A DNA stretch of 64,000 bases. Source: Hyphochytrium catenoides (Eukaryota > Sar > Hyphochytriomycetes > Hyphochytriales > Hyphochytriaceae). Below the pieces are notes generated by a model that was not told the DNA's origin, ran no database searches, and saw nothing but the letters and a program-made list of their open reading frames with translations. Position 1 is the first letter of the stretch, and each line of letters starts with the position of its first letter. Shown here one piece after another: positions 48,032 through 60,007 of this stretch. Location: contig FLMG01000355.1 in assembly GCA_900088475.1 (NCBI GenBank), forward strand, positions 292,805-356,804, in the 5' to 3' direction. The translations under genes were made by a program, and so were the position numbers.

Positions 48032-51000
48032 ATGGGGGACCTCTTTCGACAGTATGACCATGGCCTTGAGGAGGTGGGCGAGTTCCCGGCGAAACACGTT
48101 ATCAATAACCTTACCATGATAGCCGAGGATAACATCGTCAGGGCAGCCGACATCGCAGACTTAATCATAAAGAAAATCTTCAATGTATGTACTCCAGGGG
48201 GACAGGAAAGGGTCAAGGAGGCAGTAGAGTAGGCAAGATAGGAATACCATTCGTTAGAAGCTCTCTCAGTATGAATCAACCAGCGACAGGGGAGGCTTGG
48301 GAGCGGTAAAGGAAGATGTAGATGACATCGAATACGTCCCAGGAGGGTTCTGCTTGGTGGCCTATGGTGCAAAGTCTACTGGGCTCTCTCCTTTTGCTCT
48401 TCTTCTCTCCGCCTCTCTCGCTTATACGCGTTGCTTTCTGTCTATGCCTTCTCTTCTGGTCTTCCTTTTTCCTTGAAAATCTTTGGTGTGTGCTGGTTAT
48501 CTCTATTGCAGACGGCGCCAAGGCGAAAGATTCCCCTGTGTTACCTCATGGATTCGATACTTAAGAACGTGAGAGACGTGTACATCGGCTTTTTTGGCGC
48601 GCACATTGTGGAGATCTTCGACCACTGCTGGGAAACTGTAAGCCACTTGCGTAGTCTATGTTGGACGTCTACGATCGACTGCTGACGTCTTATTAACACA
48701 TTTCCCTCTTTATCTTTCTTTGTGTGTCACTCCGGGCCCTAAATCTGGTGGTGCTTTATCTCATGGGCGTTGTCTACATAGTAGTAACTTTCCCTTTCCG
48801 CTGTTGTTGACCATTATCGTATCGCAAGCTAAGGAAGCATGTCTCTGTTTATCTCATGCACGTTGCTGCACGATCATCTATGTAGGTTGGCAGAGATGAT
48901 GATAGAGCCAGACTCGAACGCCTCTTGCGGACATGGGAAGAGATGCGCCTTTTTTCTGACATGAAACTACGAGCAATGAGGGCAAGGGTGCAACAGGGAG
49001 TGGCTCAGCCTCTCGTTTATCAGTCTTACGCACCGCAGCCGATGGCTCCTGGACCTCCAATGGTGATGGGAAGGGGTCCTAGACCAGGGTTCAGGCCAAG
49101 ACCCCCACCAATGCACCAGCCACCACTCATGCGTCCTGCGGCTCCACCGGTGAATAGGTACATTCTTATATCCCTTCCTCTATTCTACCTATCTCTCCGC
49201 CTAGGAGCTTTGTCTGTTCTAAGCTGATAGCCCAGCGACGTTTCGTAAGACTCTTCTGCTTATTGTTAGCCTCTGTCTCACTTCTGTAGCACGGAACCCG
49301 TTGACTTGTTTTATAATTTACCTCTCTGTACGGACAACGCTGCGTTCCCTCCTGTTATGCCCTAATCTCAATAAATGATAGATTGCAGGGCTTACTCACC
49401 TTCTTCTCATCCTCTGTCTCGTCGTTTGGGGCATTGGGCTTTTGCCCCTCCCTGCGACTTGCTTGACATCGCCCCTGCTAGGCCTGGCCCGGGTGCTCTG
49501 CCCCCTCGGTCAACGGAGGATGATGAGCTTCGTCGTATTCTTGTTCAACTGCAAGACAGCATGGGCATTCCTCCAGATACAAGGATGACTTTAGAGGAAG
49601 TGAGACAAGGCAATCCGACCCTTTATGGGCAGCTTCTACAGTATAGAGAGCAAGGTGCCAGCGGATCCCGCGCAGGACCTCCCACAAGAGGAGCTGGACC
49701 GGGACCTATCCCTTCGAGAGCTGGACACATACACCCCGCAGGAGCGCAAGGTCATCCTATTCGAGAGCCAGCTCCTCTTCAAGGTGAGCCTTCGGAGAAC
49801 TCATTGCTAGAGCCTTTACCATCATGAGGCCTTTGACTGTCAGCTTGTTTCCTTGTTCTTAATGACTTCCACTCCATCCTACTCACCCTCCCCCTTCCTT
49901 TACTCCATCCTACTCACTCTTCCCCTCCTTTGTGGTGGCCGGCTACCGTCAGCGAGGCAGCCTGCAGTCGTAGGTCATCCAAGCCGTACCCAAACTCAGG
50001 TGTCTGCCTCAACAATTGGAGGTATGGGTATAATCTCCCTTCAAACTTCTTTTGCTTACTTGCCATACCGGCTGCTAAGTTCCACCTTGCTAGCTTTGCT
50101 GTTGCCAACTCCGACTTCCTACTCTAGCGTACTCCATGTGTCCTTCTTTCTAGATAGATGCGTTTCTAATGGGTATGGGGAGCAGCGACCGCGTCTCTTC
50201 CGCCAGCTGCGAACAAGAATTTGCAGGAGATCCTTGCACGGCTGAAGTCTCAGAAAGAGCAGAGTCAGATCGGGTCTCAAGCCTATCGTCAGCCTGCAGA
50301 GCAAAGGTTCGATGGGGGCCGAGTGATCAATGGTAGAGCGTCTGGTGATGCTAGTGGAAGAGGTCGCACTCCAAGTCCAGGGCCAAGCACAGGTCAGGCG
50401 CATCCGTCTCTTTTGCGACCCGCTTTCTAAAGCGGGTCTATATTCGTTGCATCTCTAGTACCTCCATCTCCTCTCTCTTGTACTCTTTTAACCCGGCCAA
50501 ACGATCTTATTATGTTTGCAGGTCCAATCAAGCATACACAGTTCACACAGATCAAGAACGATAAAGAGTGAGTTTAGTGTGTCCTACAATCTCACAGAGG
50601 CGGTTCATGGCTGTCCCTGAGTAGCTTTAACCAGCCAATCTAGGGATTCTATCTACATCCATCTCATCACTTTTGTCCGGTCCATAAGCCACCATTGTGA
50701 TTCTGAAGTCGCCCTTCCTTTTTTGACCCACTGTCTTCTCTGACATTCCCCAGCCGCCATGAGATTGTTATCATGGCTTTGTACAAGCAGTTTCCCCTGC
50801 AATGCGCACAGTGTGGGCTAAGGCTTGAGTCGAAAGAGAAGGTAGTGTATGACCTTCGTCGGACTGCTCAAATGCCCATCACTGGGTCCAATTATAAACT
50901 AGGCATCCGGGGATCGTCGGACCTCTCCATCGCCCTCCTGTTGGCATGCCCTCTGTACTTTCGTCGTATTCATTTTTGAGCGCTGTCTCAGCTTTCGAGC

Positions 51001-52519
51001 TCCCTTGGCCACTTCTGCTCTCAGATTTCGGTTTTGCTCCTTATACTCTTTCTCACTTCGTTGACACACTGCTGCCTGTATGTTGGCCAGCTCAATGATT
51101 CAATATGTTTCACTCTATTGTAGATGGCTTCACACTATGATGCGCATTTCCGGATTAATAAGGCTCGCCAAGAAAGGGCCCATGGATCCACCTCTCGGTC
51201 TTGGTACCAGCTTCTCCGGACCTGGCAGTCGGATTTCAGCGAGTTAGACGAGACCAGAGGAGAGCAAACTTCCTCCATATTTGAGAGACAGGATTCAGGT
51301 ATGAGAGCCTCCCTTTATACTCTTAATCAGTTTTCCGGTATCGTGTAGCAACATCATATGGGAGTTAGCCCTTTATTCGTTACCACACTGCACATGCTGC
51401 GGGTTTTGGTACCTTCATAACGTCAGCTGTCTTTTGCTGCCATTAGGTGACACTCCTGAGGAGAACAAGTATACGAGCTACTGTGTTCCCGCAGATGATT
51501 CCATTACGAAGTGCCGGATATGCGGGTATGTCATTCTCATGTCGGTCCATTGAAAGAGGCTTGAGTTTTTTAATCTGGCCGTTGGACCGTTGCTGCCTCA
51601 TCAGAGAGACTTTTGAACGCTTCTACAACGACGAAGAAGAGGAATGGATGTATCGGTAAGTTCACGGCTTGTGGAGTCAGGCAAATGGCATAGCCGGTCA
51701 ACCTCAATTTACCTAAAGACTGAAAGCTACAGATCAGATATCCACACCTTGCGACGATAGAACCGCAGAGGTTCGAAAGATCGGACTGCCTCATTAATAT
51801 TGCTGAAGACATAGAGCAAGACAGAAAGAGAGAAAGGAAGAGAGAAAGAGGGAGGGAGAGCATTAGAAGAACTGCGGGTGGGAAGGACCTGGGAAAGATC
51901 TAATTGACATGTTGCTAGCGGTGCTGTCCCAGGAAAAATTTCCAGTGAGACTCCTGGAGGACCGTCAATCGAGACCATATTCCATAAGCGATGCTCCGAT
52001 GCTGTCCTCAAACATTCCACTGCCATCACCCAAGGACACCTAGTGCCTTGGTCGCCTGAGGCGAAGCCAGCGGGGCTAAGTACTATGAGTTGGGCTGATG
52101 TGGCAGAAGCTGTAAGAGCTTCACAAGGTGAGGACCCAACTGAAAACAGACGAGATGAAGCTGAAGGAGTATCTGGAGGGCCAGCGAGCGAAACAGACCC
52201 TGCAAGAGAATGAGGGACAGCGGGTGAAGGAGGAAGGAAAGGATAGCAACAGAAAAAGATTCTTTGTCTTATAGTGACTCCTATCGTTCTTCAGGGGTGA
52301 ACGAGGACATTAAGGCTGAGCCTATCAAGGAAGAGGAAGGCATCCATCCGAAGGTTGAGATACCTCCACCGGAAGAGGAGCAGAGCGATACTAATGTGTC
52401 ACCTAAGGAGGTGAGGACAGCCTTTTGCCATGTCTCTTTCTGTCGACAAGACTGAGCCTACCTCTAAGCAGGAGCCTACAGAGGAAGGAGGACCGCGAAA
52501 GAAGCGAGCCCGATTCTAA
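48032..52519 (+). CDS. PCF11: PCF11-like cleavage and polyadenylation factor
   Basis: A 14-exon model of about 646 residues: 48032-48184, 48512-48637, 48886-49157, 49482-49783, 49953-50021, 50207-50392, 50522-50567, 50754-50841, 51124-51298, 51447-51525, 51605-51655, 51919-52127, 52295-52410, 52451-52519. PCF11 binds the RNA polymerase II C-terminal domain and acts in mRNA 3'-end cleavage and termination. The N-terminal CID shows KHVINNLTMIAEDN and CYLMDSILKNVRDVY. A Pro/Gly/Met-rich middle follows, then a first zinc-finger segment FPLQCAQCGLRL, the block SRSWYQLLRTWQSDF, and a second finger KCRICGETFERFYNDEEEEW as in Pcf11 C termini. The protein ends in a basic nuclear-type signal (PRKKRARF). 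The start of exon 4 is uncertain: an acceptor at about 49387 is in the same frame. Confidence 0.88.
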
Positions 52520-54944
52520 ACATTAGTATTAAGTCCATAGGAACAGATCCACAGATCCCGGAAGCACCTTCCCATAGTCGTTAGCTCCCGCAGCCTGGGC
52601 ATAACCCAAAAGGACCTAAAAGCTACTAACAGCCTTAACTATCAGGCGTATAGCCAGCAGGCATAGGACGGAATATGCCGGAAGCCCTCAATTGGAAGAC
52701 TCTCCAGGGCTCTATCACACTTGGCGCATGGCTATAGAAAGAGGCAGCTCCTCACGGCGTGGTCAAGCGTCGCAAGAAGACGGCTTGTTGCTTGCGCTAA
52801 AAGAGGCTCCAGTCACTTGGGAGTGGTTAGGATCATAGTCAAGGATGATTCATACGATAAAGATTGTTATAGATGGACATCCAGGACTATCACTTGTTGC
52901 TTTCACGCTGTTAGCTCTGCGAGGAGGTTTTATTAAATTATCATGGGGTTGTCGACGGCGATGGTGGCTGCAGCCTGTCAGCACTGAATTTAATGACCAT
53001 TCGGACAAGCAAGCACAACTACCTTCAGACAAGCGTCTGCAGGGACTTCGAGAAGTAGGAATCGAAGGTTGAGAAGCAGGACGAACACCACTTGATAAGC
53101 TTCACTCTATATGGCCTTCAAAGATCCAAGGCCGAGAATCACACCTCAACCGCTAATGGGCGACCTCAGCTAACAGCTTTATATTCATGGCAATGGCTTT
53201 ATTTAAAGAGCTGTGACTTATTGCTTAAGAGGGCGGGTCCACATTCCCTCTGAGAGGAGAAGAACTAAGGCACATAACCAGCTACTGAGCACAGGCCCGA
53301 AGTGTCTATAAGGAAAAGATATGCCCAACGCACTGTCTGCTTATGCATTATAGCCGCGAGGCAAGCACAAGACAACGTAAGCACATTGGCACTTCAATAT
53401 TTGCTGAAGTAAACCCCATTCAATCACGGGCGTCCTGATGGGAGTACGAATCAGCACATGCACCAAAGAGAGGTGTTACATCTTACAAATAACAGTGAAG
53501 GCCTCCTTATCCTTGACGCAATATCCATGGACACGAAGACTTTCTAAGACACATCTATTGATTGCTCTCCATGGCAATGTCAGCCAACTCTGTCCAACAA
53601 AATCCCTTCGCGGGGGGGTGGGGGAGAAGAACTTCGCTTGCTGCGGCAAGCAAGTCAGATTGACTACATGCGGTCTTCCTCAACCAAACGTATCCAGTCC
53701 GTTCTCAGACGCCGCTTCACAAGATGAAATGGCCGAGATGCTACAAAGAGTGGATGACAAGTGCACCTAGTTCTTAGCCATGACCTTAAGATCAATGCCT
53801 CAAGCAGAGCCACCAGTGCAGCACTGGATGATCGAAGTGTATCAACAGGCACTATCAAGCGACATCTTTGTTATCTTAACAGGTCGCGCAAGTTGTCTCC
53901 TGACAAGGCTCTGATGGGTCTTGGTTGCGTGGCTTGTGACCTTGCAGTGGTATCTTGCTGAATGACAGCGGACGCGAGAAGAACGGCCAAGATATCTTTC
54001 CTGTAGTGCTGCTCCCCGTACCCTCACCACACATCCCACATTTTAGACAGGCCTTTAAGCCTAACATTTCTGGACCCCAGAGGAATGTCCTCTAATGTAA
54101 GGATCATAGAGACCCAGCTAGCCAGTTCTGATATAAAGACCCTCCTTTTTGATTCTTTCCTTTTAGCATGGAAAGCTTCCTTTGAATCCTTCCTCACTCT
54201 AGCTAGGGCTTTGAGTGAAAGTTCCGTAAAGTACGGAAAGAACGAAGGTTTCAGATTTTCACAAGAGTATGCAGCATCCACAACCCCAACCCAACTGACC
54301 CTATTCTGAATGTATTTGCTTACATTTAACATAAGTTAATGATTATCAGTGATAGCGTGGGTTCTGCCAAAAATAACGCCCCAATCCTGGCTCCGTGGCT
54401 GTCATCAGAACAGGAATCAGACCTTCCCAGATGATCAGTAAGCAAGGCACAGATGTTACTTCGCAGCTTCAAAGCTACTACTTCTGCTGCTGCTGCTTCC
54501 ACTCTGTCTCTTCTATTGCTTTCCTCTCTTCTTTGCCCCACTCTTCTCTTCCTTTCCTCCTCTTCTTCCTCCCTACACTTCTCACCTCCCTCTCTACTTT
54601 CCCCCTGTCTCCCGCATTGCTCTCCCTTGCTTCTCTCCTCTCTTACCCTCCTATATCTCCCTCTATCTACTTGGAAGTCCACCTAAGAGCTACTCTCCAT
54701 GTTTGCAGGTCTTTCAAGCGACATTCACTTTTTGCTCTCCCTGAAGCGACACTTGGACGTGAAGCAAGTTCCAAGCAAATCAGCTCACTATGCACTTCTT
54801 CAGACTCCTCAGCAACGTCAACTCTGAACAATAGTCATTCATAAGTTGTCTCTCCTGCAACAACACTCCCAAGAGCGCGGTTTTGCGCAGCGTTGGCGCC
54901 ACCCTAAGGATCCTTTATAGAGCGTCTGAAGTCTATCAGCCACA
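52520..54944. other. Long intergenic region, no gene recognised
   Basis: About 2.4 kb. Frames of 60-120 codons occur on both strands, but none has a domain or splice-consistent partners. A strongly CT-rich stretch at about 54480-54670 is low-complexity. The last 200 bases should carry the promoter of the Cys-motif gene. Confidence 0.5.
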
Positions 54945-55676
54945 ATGACGGAGATGAAATGCAGATATCGGACGGGAAAGTGCAGCAATACACGAGCCGT
55001 CAAGCAGGACGGAACGCTGCACAACTTGTGCGAAGCACATAGACAAAAAGCTAATGAGAGTCAGAGAAAGCTGGACAGAAAGAAACAGGCAGCAAAGAAC
55101 ATGCTCCGTTCTCCTCCCTCTCCAGTGAAGAGCTCAGTGCAGCGGTACTCCCCTTATGATCAGAACAAAAGGATAAAACTTTCCAATGAGACGACTGCAA
55201 AGGCCGTCACTTCGAACCCAACATCCACGGTGAAGAAAGAGTCAACACCCCATACTACCAAGCGCGCAAGCTCTATTGTTGCGGCTTCACCTCAGAAGGA
55301 GAATCACATCAAGCCAGCTCTTCACACATCTCAACAGGCTCCTACCAGTAAACCTTTTGCTCACACCAGGAAGGACACGATTCTCACCTCGCGAGGACGG
55401 ACTGACCTAATGGTCCGTACGCTGCCTGACGAGAAGTCAATGGTCCTCAACTCTGTGGCCCCAACTTATATCCCAGTTGTCAGTCCTGAAAACGCAGCAG
55501 ACTTTAAGATTGACCGCTTCTTCAACGATGGCGTTTTTAGCTCCAGTACATCTCATTCTTCTCCAACCAGTGTCACTGCAACTCTCTCGGCACGTGACCT
55601 GGCAGTTATGGATAAGCTGGACTTCTGCTCAGATGATGGATGGGACATTCTGATGTCGGATCCTCTTCTTCTTTAG
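54945..55676 (+). CDS. Protein with N-terminal Cys/Arg motif seen in stramenopiles
   Basis: A single-exon frame of 243 residues; the start ATG is in the context CACAATGAC. The first 45 residues form a compact motif with conserved-looking Cys and basic residues: CRYRTGKCSNTRAVKQDG, then LHNLCEAHRQKANESQRK and LDRKK. Three Cys plus a His could bind one zinc ion. From memory, very similar motifs occur at the N termini of many oomycete and diatom proteins of unknown function. The rest is Ser/Thr/Lys-rich and disordered, with an acidic C terminus ending in a hydrophobic patch (DGWDILMSDPLLL) that could act as a transactivation segment. I infer a nuclear regulatory protein; the molecular function is not known. 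Confidence 0.7.
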   Translation: MTEMKCRYRTGKCSNTRAVKQDGTLHNLCEAHRQKANESQRKLDRKKQAAKNMLRSPPSPVKSSVQRYSPYDQNKRIKLSNETTAKAVTSNPTSTVKKESTPHTTKRASSIVAASPQKENHIKPALHTSQQAPTSKPFAHTRKDTILTSRGRTDLMVRTLPDEKSMVLNSVAPTYIPVVSPENAADFKIDRFFNDGVFSSSTSHSSPTSVTATLSARDLAVMDKLDFCSDDGWDILMSDPLLL

Positions 55677-56330
55677 GTTACTTTCAAAAGGTGTACAAGA
55701 ACTTGTTTCATAGAAGGATGATGGTGAGTCCGTCGAGGTCCCGTTTGCAGAATGCCATGTGGTGCCATAGAGAAGATTGCGGCCTTGGAGTAGGGTGGCG
55801 GCGCTGTGAATATGATGTGAAGTTTGCTAGTCCTCCCTAGATGTAGTCATAAATAGTCCCCTGTGTTTTATAAACCTTAACTTAACGATCCTTTATCTAT
55901 TGCTGCTCGTTGCGAATGGCACTGCTGTGATATGTATGAGCCCCAAAAGACCAGTGGTGCGAGACTGTTGAAGGTTATTTTGAGTCAGGCATCCGGACTT
56001 CTTACGTCCTTTCAGAGGCATTCGAATAAACATTATGGTCGATAATGAACTCTGGTTGACCTACGACTCCCACAGTTGAAATCCCTATAAAGTTCTCCTA
56101 CTACCAACGTGGTTGCCATCATAAACGATCATGAGGTACAGACACCAAGCTTGACAACAAGAGACTTAGACTCCACTGCTCGACAGAAGTTACACATCTC
56201 ATACACACTATCATTCTTTTGCATCCACAAAGTCCTTAAAGTGCATGAGGATGATGAGAGTAAGGTCCTAATGCTTCTTCCTACCCGATCTTATAGCTGC
56301 CGGTTCGTATGTCTGCCTCGAGGCACATGC
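55677..56330. other. Convergent 3' region
   Basis: About 650 bases between the stops of the Cys-motif gene (plus) and the small gene on the minus strand. AATAAA-type hexamers occur near 56026. No gene is seen. Confidence 0.45.
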
Positions 56331-56873
56331 CTATCTTGTCTGGCTTTTCACCTTCATCTTCCTTGCGATTGAGCGGGCGGTGTGCTCATCAACAAACCAA
56401 CGTAAGAACCTGCTACTGCTGCTGCTCAAGCAACCCCGCCAACAAGCTAGCGCCGCACCACAGTCTTCCACTGATGACATCTCCAATGACAGAGAGGACA
56501 TACAATACAGTAGCAAGGTAGTTGAGGTTCCTGGGGGATAACTCAAGCAGCGGAATGTCACGAAGGTATTTGACTGAATCCAGTATTAGTCTCAAGTTAG
56601 CGTTCATATTCGTTATACAAGGTAGATGCAGCTTACACCAGCTTCTGAATAACCCCAGAAATAGCCTCGGTATTCCTTTATATCCTCTTCTATATCCGTG
56701 ATCCAAACTTCAACCTGCAGGACAAAGAGCCAAGCTTCACAAGCTTTGCCGCCAAGCTTTTTCCTTCTGGAACTTCCGTCTGACGAAGGGACATGAAGAC
56801 TGGGATCGCGCCTTTCAGCCTTCTCGAGACAGCCTTCAGGTCTCGTCAGGCCTTGCTTTTTATTCTTCTCCCT
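56331..56873 (-). CDS. Small membrane-associated protein, unrecognised (possibly PEX11-like), 5' end unresolved
   Basis: Three minus-strand segments join in phase: an exon ending at 56639 (open upstream to about 56873), 56459-56573 and 56331-56409. Read together they give about 140 residues. First comes a Cys/Arg-rich lead (TRPEGCLEKAERRDPS), then KACEAWLFVLQVEVWITDIE, an acidic/aromatic piece, a hydrophobic helix region (LNYLATVLYVLSVIGDVI) and a basic end (ARSIARKMKVKSQTR). No start ATG is visible in frame, so at least one upstream exon near 56880-57010 is missing. The helix pattern with a DIPLLELS lead recalls the C-terminal half of PEX11 peroxisome proteins, but I cannot confirm this. The intron 56410-56458 is short (49 bases). 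Confidence 0.5.
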
Positions 56874-57123
56874 TCAGGATCTTCTTTCTCTGCATCTCCG
56901 TACCGTGCTTCCTCCTCCTCGCCACTCGTCAGCTGATTGTTCTTGAGAGCTGTTTACTTTGCTGGCAACCGTTACTTGTAGCTTCCTACGGCCTTTTGAG
57001 CTGACCTGGATAGCGCATTAACATCGGTTCTCGGTCCTCGAGATCCCTGTTCTTTCTCCTCGTTGTTGGCTCCTTTGGGCTCTGGGTCTCATTGGCGTAA
57101 CAGACTTCTTCATAACGGAGAGT

Positions 57124-59930
57124 ATGAAGGCCATGTCGTTCTGTAACATGCCTCTATTCAGTATCGGCGTCGTGCTGTTCGCAGGGCTACTGCCGCCGCC
57201 CTGTATGGGTGGGAGCTCGCCCTTGGACGTGCAATCAAGCTTGGCGGAGGTCCGCATTGAGCCTCCTAACGGCATGGTTGAAGACTTTCTTTTTGACAAA
57301 ACAGCGCTTGAGCTCCCTGACCAAGAGCCGTCAGACGGTTTTTCGCCAAATAGTGAAGAAGCATTTCACGAGTGGCTCCGAGCAGGAGGCTTCGCCTTTC
57401 AGGTATCGATAGCGCCAGGCACAGCATCGTTTCTGCGGTAGATACTTAGCTAACAACTGTAACAGTCCATTGCGCGATTGACTGAAATGCAGGAAGGACG
57501 AGGACGAGGCATGGTCACCACGGGGCCTATTGCTAAAGGAAGCCCTATCTTTGTGTTGCCATTATCACTAGCAATGAGCAAACGCACCGCCAAACAATCC
57601 GGACTCAAGCCTTTCCTAGATGTTAACCCGGCGCTTTCGGAGCAGGCAGTGATGAGCCTTCACCTGCTTTATGAGAAGTCCTTAGGAAATGCTTCCGGTT
57701 GGGCCCCCTATATGGGGCAGCTTCTGGGAAGAGAGGATCTTCACTCTACTATCATGTGGACAGAGGTAGACAGGCTTGATTATCGGAACGTCATCAAACT
57801 TTGCTTACAACTGCCTTGCTCTGGATATTGCCCCTTCTACACTGTTACGAATTATTGTTATGCGCCCTCAAATTGTCCGTCGATGCTGTCTGTAGGAGGA
57901 GCTTGAGGAGCTAGCAGGCACACATCTGTATGATGCGACGATTGCTAGAAAGCATGCTCTTGACCGGACCTTCGAGCTGCTGGAACGGCCAATGACCATG
58001 ACAATTCAAGAACTAGGAGGTAACAAGAAACTTGCGTTTCTTAAGGCCCTAAGGTGTACTTGCGTTTCCTAAGGGCATTAGGTGTAGACATTTGTAGGGT
58101 CTTTACCTCTTCTCGCGTCCTTGAGCTCGCATATTCCAAAGACCCTTTGAAACACCATGCTCCTCGTAGTCACAATTATTATGCTAACCCTATCCCTGTG
58201 TGAAGGGTCATTCTTTTCTCCGGGAGAGTTTACCAAAGACAAATTCTACTGGGCTGCAGCCACAATTTGGTGCGACTATGAGCAAGGCATAGTACCATTG
58301 ACAGTTTTGGTTACCTCTTATGTTTGATCGTTGTCCTATGGGGTTCCGGCACCATGCATGTCCTCAAACTCTGGACGAGTGTGTCTAGTGACGTTTACTT
58401 GCTTGGAAGGAATGAATCCTTCTTCCATCCTCACCTAACCTTTCTCTTACTGCTTACAGGGCCTTTAGCACAAACCTTAATTTTGATGATGGGAAAGTTG
58501 AGCTGATGTTGATCCCACTCTTGGACTCGCTCTGGCACAGAAGTGGAGAGCTGGTATAGTGGCCGGAAAGATTCTTCCTTTGCGTCCGCTTCTCCCTTCT
58601 CTCAGCTCTAGCTCTGCTGGAATATTGGCTAATCAAAGTCCTCTCAGTAACTCCTTAGCTTGCTTCCACTTTCTCTCAAGAACTAATACGCAGTGAAGTT
58701 CCTTCTTGCGTTCCTTGCCTTGTCGTGGTTTGCTGTTACGCTTGTTCATCTTCTGGCAAATCGCACGACGCTCATACTCGCCATTAAGCTTTGCTGACGC
58801 TCTCCCCCGCGGTAGAATGGCCTCGTCCTCCATGAACAAAGCAACAATATCACGTTCTACGCAGCGCGGAACTATCAAGGCTCAGAACCGGTACACCTAA
58901 TTGACGTGCTCTTTTCGCTCACAACCTTCGAAAGCAGATATCCATTGGGAATCCCATTGAGCACAGTTCGAGAGGATTAACCTTGCTAATTAACCTATTC
59001 TCAGCTCTTCATCAACCTTGGAACACTCTCTGGCTCAGGGAAGCTTCTGCGATATGGTTTGCCACTGCATCGGGATGACCCAGAGATGTTGGCCCTTGAG
59101 AGTTCTGTCAAGGACAGACCAGAGCTAAAGAATATTTGGGTCAAGCATCACTTACAAGAGTAAGAGCTAGGCTACAATGTTCATCCTAACCCTGATTCCA
59201 TCGTCCTACCCAACCTGTCCTGACACTGGTCCCATTCTCTCTGTAGAGCTGATGTCACTATCAGGATGACTAATGGGACCATCAGCATTCCTGACGCCAT
59301 CTTCACTGCTTATCGTATGAAGGTGAGACGGGCACTCTACATCCCTTCAGCTGCGGCCCAATGTAACAAGACTACTCCCGATCTAACCTTCCCCCATTTC
59401 TTGTTTCGTTCCCTCAGGCCCTCCTGCCAGAAGAGATAGAAAAGTATGAGGAAAGCGACTTTTCCAGCGGCTTCAGGTACCGATGACCGCCTTCTCCCCG
59501 TGCCAAGAGTGGGTTAGAAAGGAACTGAACTCCAATCTTATTTTAGTGTGGAGGTTGAAGTGAGAATGCTACGAACCCTTTCAAAGAAGATTCAGAACAA
59601 ACTCAGCCTTATAAAGGGCTCACAGCCGGAGGTACTCATGTACTCAATAGACCAAACGATTGGTTCCCTATAAGAACTGTGTATCTTCGTCCCATCTTTG
59701 ATATCCATTTACATGGTCGGCCCGCCCTCATCTGCTTCAGTTCCTAGCTTACAGCCATTCTTCACTCTTGTGTTTAGGACCTTGAGCTCCTGGCGTCAAA
59801 GGACAATCTGCCTTACCGCAAGCGGCAGGCCATCAGCTATCGGACAAGGGAGAGACAGCTTTATCTCGCTCTGAAGGAAAAAGTCCAGACCTTATGGGCT
59901 GACATTCTAGAGAGCGATTTGCCTCTCTGA
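57124..59930 (+). CDS. SET-domain protein of the Rubisco LSMT/SETD3 group, catalytic motifs eroded
   Basis: An 11-exon model of 487 residues: 57124-57402, 57466-57765, 57896-58019, 58206-58269, 58460-58553, 58816-58890, 59005-59159, 59247-59322, 59418-59476, 59547-59631, 59778-59930. An N-terminal hydrophobic segment (MPLFSIGVVLFAGLLPPP) looks like a signal peptide or the first half of a plastid presequence. SET elements are EGRGRGMVTTGPIAKGSPIF, the middle insert ending WTEEELEEL, then FTKDKFYWAAATIW, MLIPLLDSLWHRS and a C-terminal Rubisco-substrate-binding-like helical domain. In active relatives the second block reads as D..NH and a later block contains the catalytic Tyr. Here the Asn is replaced (LWHRS) and the Tyr position reads LFINLG. 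The protein may therefore have lost methyltransferase activity. Confidence 0.82.
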
Positions 59931-60007
59931 CTGCAAAGGGTCCAGTAGTTCGTCCTCTGTCTGCGTTGTAGCCTGTTAATTTGACTTCTCCTTTTGCTTT
60001 CCTCTCC

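Noticed and set aside
49387-49481. Upstream acceptor that would lengthen PCF11 exon 4
   Set aside because: It keeps the frame, but the added residues are unlike the Pro-rich surroundings and the acceptor at 49480-49481 has a better pyrimidine tract. It remains possible as an alternative.
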